This document shows positions 30,021 through 33,142 of a DNA stretch of 33,142 nucleotides, in pieces (positions within the stretch are counted from its first letter, which is position 1; the number at the start of each line of letters is the position of its first letter). The DNA is from Nitrosopumilaceae archaeon. Lineage in GTDB: Archaea; Thermoproteota; Nitrososphaeria; Nitrososphaerales; Nitrosopumilaceae. The notes under the pieces were generated by a model. It was given only the letters and a program-made list of their open reading frames with translations, did not search any database and was not told the origin of the DNA. A program made the translations under genes and the position numbers. The stretch spans positions 1-33,142 of the forward strand of contig UYNY03000046.1 in the NCBI GenBank assembly GCA_900620265.3, in the 5' to 3' direction.

Positions 30021-31478
30021 GTGGAGTACGACGCGGTGATGAGGCTCGCGCTTGAGCGCGGGTTCTACTTTCCGAGCGGCGGCGCGTACGCCGACGCGCA
30101 CGCCGGGTTCTGGGAGTACGGGCCGGCGGGCGCCGGCCTCAAGAACCGGTTCGTCGAGCTCTGGAGGAGGGAGATGGTAAGGCGCGGCTCGATGATGGAG
30201 ATCGACGGGTCGCAGGTGATGCCGCGGTCCGTATTCGAGGCGTCGGGGCACCTTGGCGGCTTTGCCGACCCCATAACGAGGTGCCAAGAGTGCGGCGCCA
30301 CCCACCGCGCCGACAGGCTCGCCTCCGAGGCGTCCGGAAGGGACGTCCCGGAGAGGGCGGAGCCGGCAGAGATAGACAAGGCCATCGCCGAGGCGGGCGC
30401 CAGGTGCCCCGGGTGCGGCGGCGGCCTCGGGCCGGTCGAGAGGTTCAACATGATGTTCGGGGTCGGCATCGGGCCGGACGGCGGGGAGGCGTACCTCAGG
30501 CCCGAGACGTGCCAGTCGATATTCGTGGACTTTCCGAGGATCTTCAAGACGATGCGCGGAAGGCTGCCGCTCGGGATCGCGCAGGTCGGGAAGAGCTTTA
30601 GGAACGAGATAGCGCCGAGGCAGAGCCTGCTGCGCCTGCGCGAGTTCTACCAGGCCGAGATCGAGGTCTTTTGCAACCCGGCCAGGATGGGCGAGGCGCC
30701 CGACCTCGGGGAGGTGGCCGGCGTAAGGCTGAGGATCCAGGACGGGGACTCTGTCCGCGAGGTGGCGTGCGGCGAGGCCGCAGAGTCGGGGCTCGTCCCG
30801 TGCAGGCTGATAGCGTACTATATGGGGCTGCTGGCATCGTTCTATGAAAAGACGGGGATCGACCCGGGCCGGTGCAGGTTCAGGAGGCTCGGCGACAAGG
30901 AAAAGGCGTTCTATGCGGAGGCCGCGTACGACTTTGAGGTCGAGGTCTCCTCGGGGTGGCTCGAGCTGGTCGCGTGCAACTATCGCGGATCGCACGACCT
31001 TGCCGGCCACGCGTCGGGCACGGGCGAAAAGTTCGAGGTGATGGACGGCGAGGAGAGGGTACTGCCGCACGTCTTTGAGATATCGATGGGGATCGACAGG
31101 AGCCTGTACGCGATCCTGGAGCACTGCCTGAGGGAGGATCCGGACCACGAGAGGACGGTCCTCTCGCTGCCCCCGTACCTTGCGCCCGTCCAGGTCGGCG
31201 TCCTATCGCTGGTAAAGAAGGACGGCCTCCGGGAAAAGACGGACGACGTCTATTCCGGGCTCAAGAGGGGCTTTGGCGCGTTCCTTGACCACTCTGGCGC
31301 CATCGGGCGCAGGTACAGGAGGCTCGACGAGGCGGGCGCCCCGCTTGCCGTGACTGTCGACCACCAGACGCTCAAGGACGGCACCGTCACCATACGGCAG
31401 AGGGACAGCATGAAACAGGAGAGGGTCCCGCTCGAGGGCCTGGCCGGCGTGATAGGAAGGATGGTAGCGTACCCCTAG
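30021..31478 (+). CDS. glyS: Glycyl-tRNA synthetase (class IIa, dimeric type)
   Basis: Charges tRNA-Gly. The 485 residues show the archaeal/eukaryotic-like alpha2 type: ERGFYFPSGGAYADAHAGFWEYGPAGAGLKNRF at the N-terminus, a Cys zinc site (CQEC...CPGCGG, residues about 91-136), class II motif 1/2 region RFNMMFG...YLRPETCQSIFVDF and RNEIAPRQSLLRLREFYQAEIEVF, motif 3 EISMGIDRSLYAIL and the anticodon-binding domain LAPVQVGVLSL. Two GTG codons two codons apart (30015 and 30021) are possible starts, and promoter spacing favours 30021. The TAG shares a CTAG with the stop of the convergent NFACT gene. The cognate tRNA-Gly(CCC) lies in this window. Confidence 0.95.
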   Translation: MEYDAVMRLALERGFYFPSGGAYADAHAGFWEYGPAGAGLKNRFVELWRREMVRRGSMMEIDGSQVMPRSVFEASGHLGGFADPITRCQECGATHRADRLASEASGRDVPERAEPAEIDKAIAEAGARCPGCGGGLGPVERFNMMFGVGIGPDGGEAYLRPETCQSIFVDFPRIFKTMRGRLPLGIAQVGKSFRNEIAPRQSLLRLREFYQAEIEVFCNPARMGEAPDLGEVAGVRLRIQDGDSVREVACGEAAESGLVPCRLIAYYMGLLASFYEKTGIDPGRCRFRRLGDKEKAFYAEAAYDFEVEVSSGWLELVACNYRGSHDLAGHASGTGEKFEVMDGEERVLPHVFEISMGIDRSLYAILEHCLREDPDHERTVLSLPPYLAPVQVGVLSLVKKDGLREKTDDVYSGLKRGFGAFLDHSGAIGRRYRRLDEAGAPLAVTVDHQTLKDGTVTIRQRDSMKQERVPLEGLAGVIGRMVAYP

Positions 31479-33142
31479 TGGCCGGTGCCCGTCACGCGGC
31501 TCTTGCCGGGGGGCAGGGCGCGGACGTACTCGTCTATCCCCGGGACCGACGCCGCCGGGTCCATCCCCGCAAGGTCGTTGCGGATCCTCTTTGCCACGTC
31601 CGATACCTCGGAGCCGCCCGGCTCGATCACCGCGTGGCACAGGGCGGTGGCCGAGACGGCGCCCGGGGGGCCGCACGAGACGACGGGCCCCCCGTCCCCC
31701 TGGAAGACGCCGACTGCCAGCTTTAGCGCTCCGGCGGCCGCAAAGTTGCGGCTTCCCGTGATGGTGAACGACCCCTTTGGGAGGTACTCGCCGCTGGGCG
31801 CCGACCTCCTCACCTGGGACGGGTCCACCCAGAACGCGCGGACGCCGTGCAGCTGCCCCCTCCACGCCCTGCTAAAGCAGACTGTGGCGCGGGCGACCTC
31901 CTCGATGTCCTGCGCGGGCGCCGCGGCGCCCCCCTTTAGCACGAAGAACGGCGATCCAAAGATGTCCCCGTGGAAGACCGTGTCGCCGGGCGCCATCTGC
32001 TTGCGCACGACGGCCGAGTTTGACGGCGCGTCGCGCCCGCCGACGGCGAGCAGGCCGCCGGACGTGTGGAACCACCTGTACCTCTCGTACCAGGCGCGCC
32101 TGCGTATGCCGGCGACTGCGGGCGCCGCCGGCGCGCCGCCGGTGCGCGCCTCCTCGAGGCGCTTTTGCGTCGACCTGATGGCCGCCTCGATCGCCGGCGC
32201 GGCCCCCGAGTGGCGCTTTGCGGCGTCAAATATGGCCGACGCGACCGACTGGGGCGGCGCGTCGGGGTCTATCCGGATCCTCTCGCCGCCGGCCTCCACC
32301 ACGTGCGCCCCGCGCTCGGTCCCCAGCGAGGCGCCCGCCGCCGCCAGTATCGCGGCGGCCCCCGGATCCCGGATGTCAAGGCCGCGGGCGGCCAGCTCGT
32401 ACAGCGAGCCGGCGGCGCGCTTTATCGAGGCGGCCCTCTCGGCGGCCGCGACCGCCGCCTTTTGCTGCTCTTCAAGGCGCGACTCGAGCGCCGCTATCTG
32501 CTTGGCGGGCCCCTCGCCGCGCGCCTCGGTGGCGCGGTCCACGATGCCGCCCGTAAGCAGCCGGTCGAGCCCCTCCATAAAGCTGGGCACCGGCTCAAAG
32601 GGGCCCGCGCCGAGCCGGAGCGGCAGCGCGTCGCCGCCCGATATCACGGGGTCGTGCGCGCCCGACACCACGTCGCTGACCACCCTCCTTGCGGCGGCGC
32701 ACAGCCCGGATATATCGCCGCGGGACAGCGATTCCCCGGCGGCGCCCGGGTCTATCCCGGCGATCCCCAGGATCCCCTCGACGTACTTTTTTGGCAGGCC
32801 GAGCGTCCTGCCGAGCCACTTGCCGGCCGCAAGGTCCGTCGAGCCGAGCGGCGCAAAGTCGTCCTCCGATACGGACAGCACGTCGGCGCCCGCGGGCGGC
32901 GGCGCGTACTCGAGGCCGACTGACAGCTTGCGGTGGCGCACGTCTATGGACCTCTGGAGCGCCAGTATCTTGCCGCCGGAGCAGAGGATCATGTTGCCGC
33001 CGCCAAAGAACTCGGCCGCCAGCGTAAAGCTCCTTCCAAACCCCTCAAAGTCGACGTACGCGATGCGCTCGGCGCCGTCCTGGCGCACCCCGGCGACGCG
33101 GAGGCGCACGAGGTCCGAGCGCAGGCGCCGCAGGAGGCGGTT
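31475..33142 (-). CDS. NFACT / Rqc2-like ribosome quality-control protein, 5' partial
   Basis: Homologue of Rqc2/NEMF (FbpA in bacteria), which binds obstructed large ribosomal subunits carrying peptidyl-tRNA. The frame runs through the window end, so the N-terminus is missing; 555 residues are visible, and a GTG at 33107-33109 is internal. Present are the NFACT-N part (YVDFEGFGRSFTLAAEFFGGGNMILC), an HhH-like region (KWLGRTLGLPKKYVEGI), a coiled coil (ALESRLEEQQKAAVAAAERAA) and the NFACT-R core YERYRWFHTSGGLLAVGGRDA with FHGDIFGSPFFVLKG. The C-terminus SRAWRGQLHGVRAFWVDPSQVRRSAPSGEYLPKGSF is typical. It converges with glyS, the stops overlapping in CTAG. Confidence 0.9.
   Translation of the reverse strand, partial: NRLLRRLRSDLVRLRVAGVRQDGAERIAYVDFEGFGRSFTLAAEFFGGGNMILCSGGKILALQRSIDVRHRKLSVGLEYAPPPAGADVLSVSEDDFAPLGSTDLAAGKWLGRTLGLPKKYVEGILGIAGIDPGAAGESLSRGDISGLCAAARRVVSDVVSGAHDPVISGGDALPLRLGAGPFEPVPSFMEGLDRLLTGGIVDRATEARGEGPAKQIAALESRLEEQQKAAVAAAERAASIKRAAGSLYELAARGLDIRDPGAAAILAAAGASLGTERGAHVVEAGGERIRIDPDAPPQSVASAIFDAAKRHSGAAPAIEAAIRSTQKRLEEARTGGAPAAPAVAGIRRRAWYERYRWFHTSGGLLAVGGRDAPSNSAVVRKQMAPGDTVFHGDIFGSPFFVLKGGAAAPAQDIEEVARATVCFSRAWRGQLHGVRAFWVDPSQVRRSAPSGEYLPKGSFTITGSRNFAAAGALKLAVGVFQGDGGPVVSCGPPGAVSATALCHAVIEPGGSEVSDVAKRIRNDLAGMDPAASVPGIDEYVRALPPGKSRVTGTGH

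Noticed and set aside
1-33142. CRISPR array, insertion sequence or integrase
   Set aside because: No regularly spaced repeats, no transposase or tyrosine/serine recombinase motifs and no terminal inverted repeats were seen.

Overview
The window reads as a compact archaeal chromosome, best matched to a high-GC member of the Thaumarchaeota (Nitrososphaerota), perhaps Cenarchaeum-like. Hallmarks are archaeal RPA, PriS/PriL primase, aIF2-alpha and aIF2-gamma, Nop10, eS6, an Sm-like protein, AglB, Lhr helicase, Rqc2/NFACT and a mostly leaderless promoter architecture. The bacterial-type MetK and the cobalamin genes fit this phylum. The phylum call is inference from gene content; I could not search a database.

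Layout. 1-4.2 kb: 3' part of an RPA gene (+) facing an Lhr-type helicase (-) that follows a 45-aa membrane protein. 4.2-7.6 kb: RadB/KaiC-like ATPase (-), divergent Lsm-metK operon (+), a nucleotide-sugar-epimerase-like protein (-) and a four-helix membrane protein (-). 7.6-13.5 kb: cobalamin block cbiD-cbiG-orf105-cbiX-cbiC (+), cbiA (-), cobO (+); orf105 is strikingly AT-rich for its surroundings. 13.5-16.6 kb: aIF2-alpha and Nop10 (+) facing AglB (-). 16.6-20.3 kb: PEBP-like protein, FkbM methyltransferase, PIN nuclease, aIF2-gamma and eS6 (all -), then two convergent zinc-ribbon microproteins.

20.3-22.4 kb is the accessory part: about 1 kb without a convincing gene, then a Panacea-domain (DUF4065) protein whose 3' end overlaps a two-helix membrane protein. 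This is a good candidate for an archaeal Panacea toxin-antitoxin pair. It lies beside a tRNA-Gly(CCC) and is poorer in GC than the rest. 22.5-33.1 kb: C39-like/TPR protein, class I amidotransferase, large UPF0182 membrane protein, PriS and PriL (all -), endonuclease IV and glycyl-tRNA synthetase (+), and an NFACT/Rqc2 homologue (-) cut by the window end.

Two organisational themes recur. First, a TATA-like element sits about 27 nt (range about 25-30) upstream of the start codon of nearly every first gene, implying leaderless mRNAs; I used this to choose starts, including TTG starts. Second, all seven convergent neighbours overlap or abut at their 3' ends, twice sharing a CTAG that encodes both stop codons. 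Coordinates and counts were made by eye.
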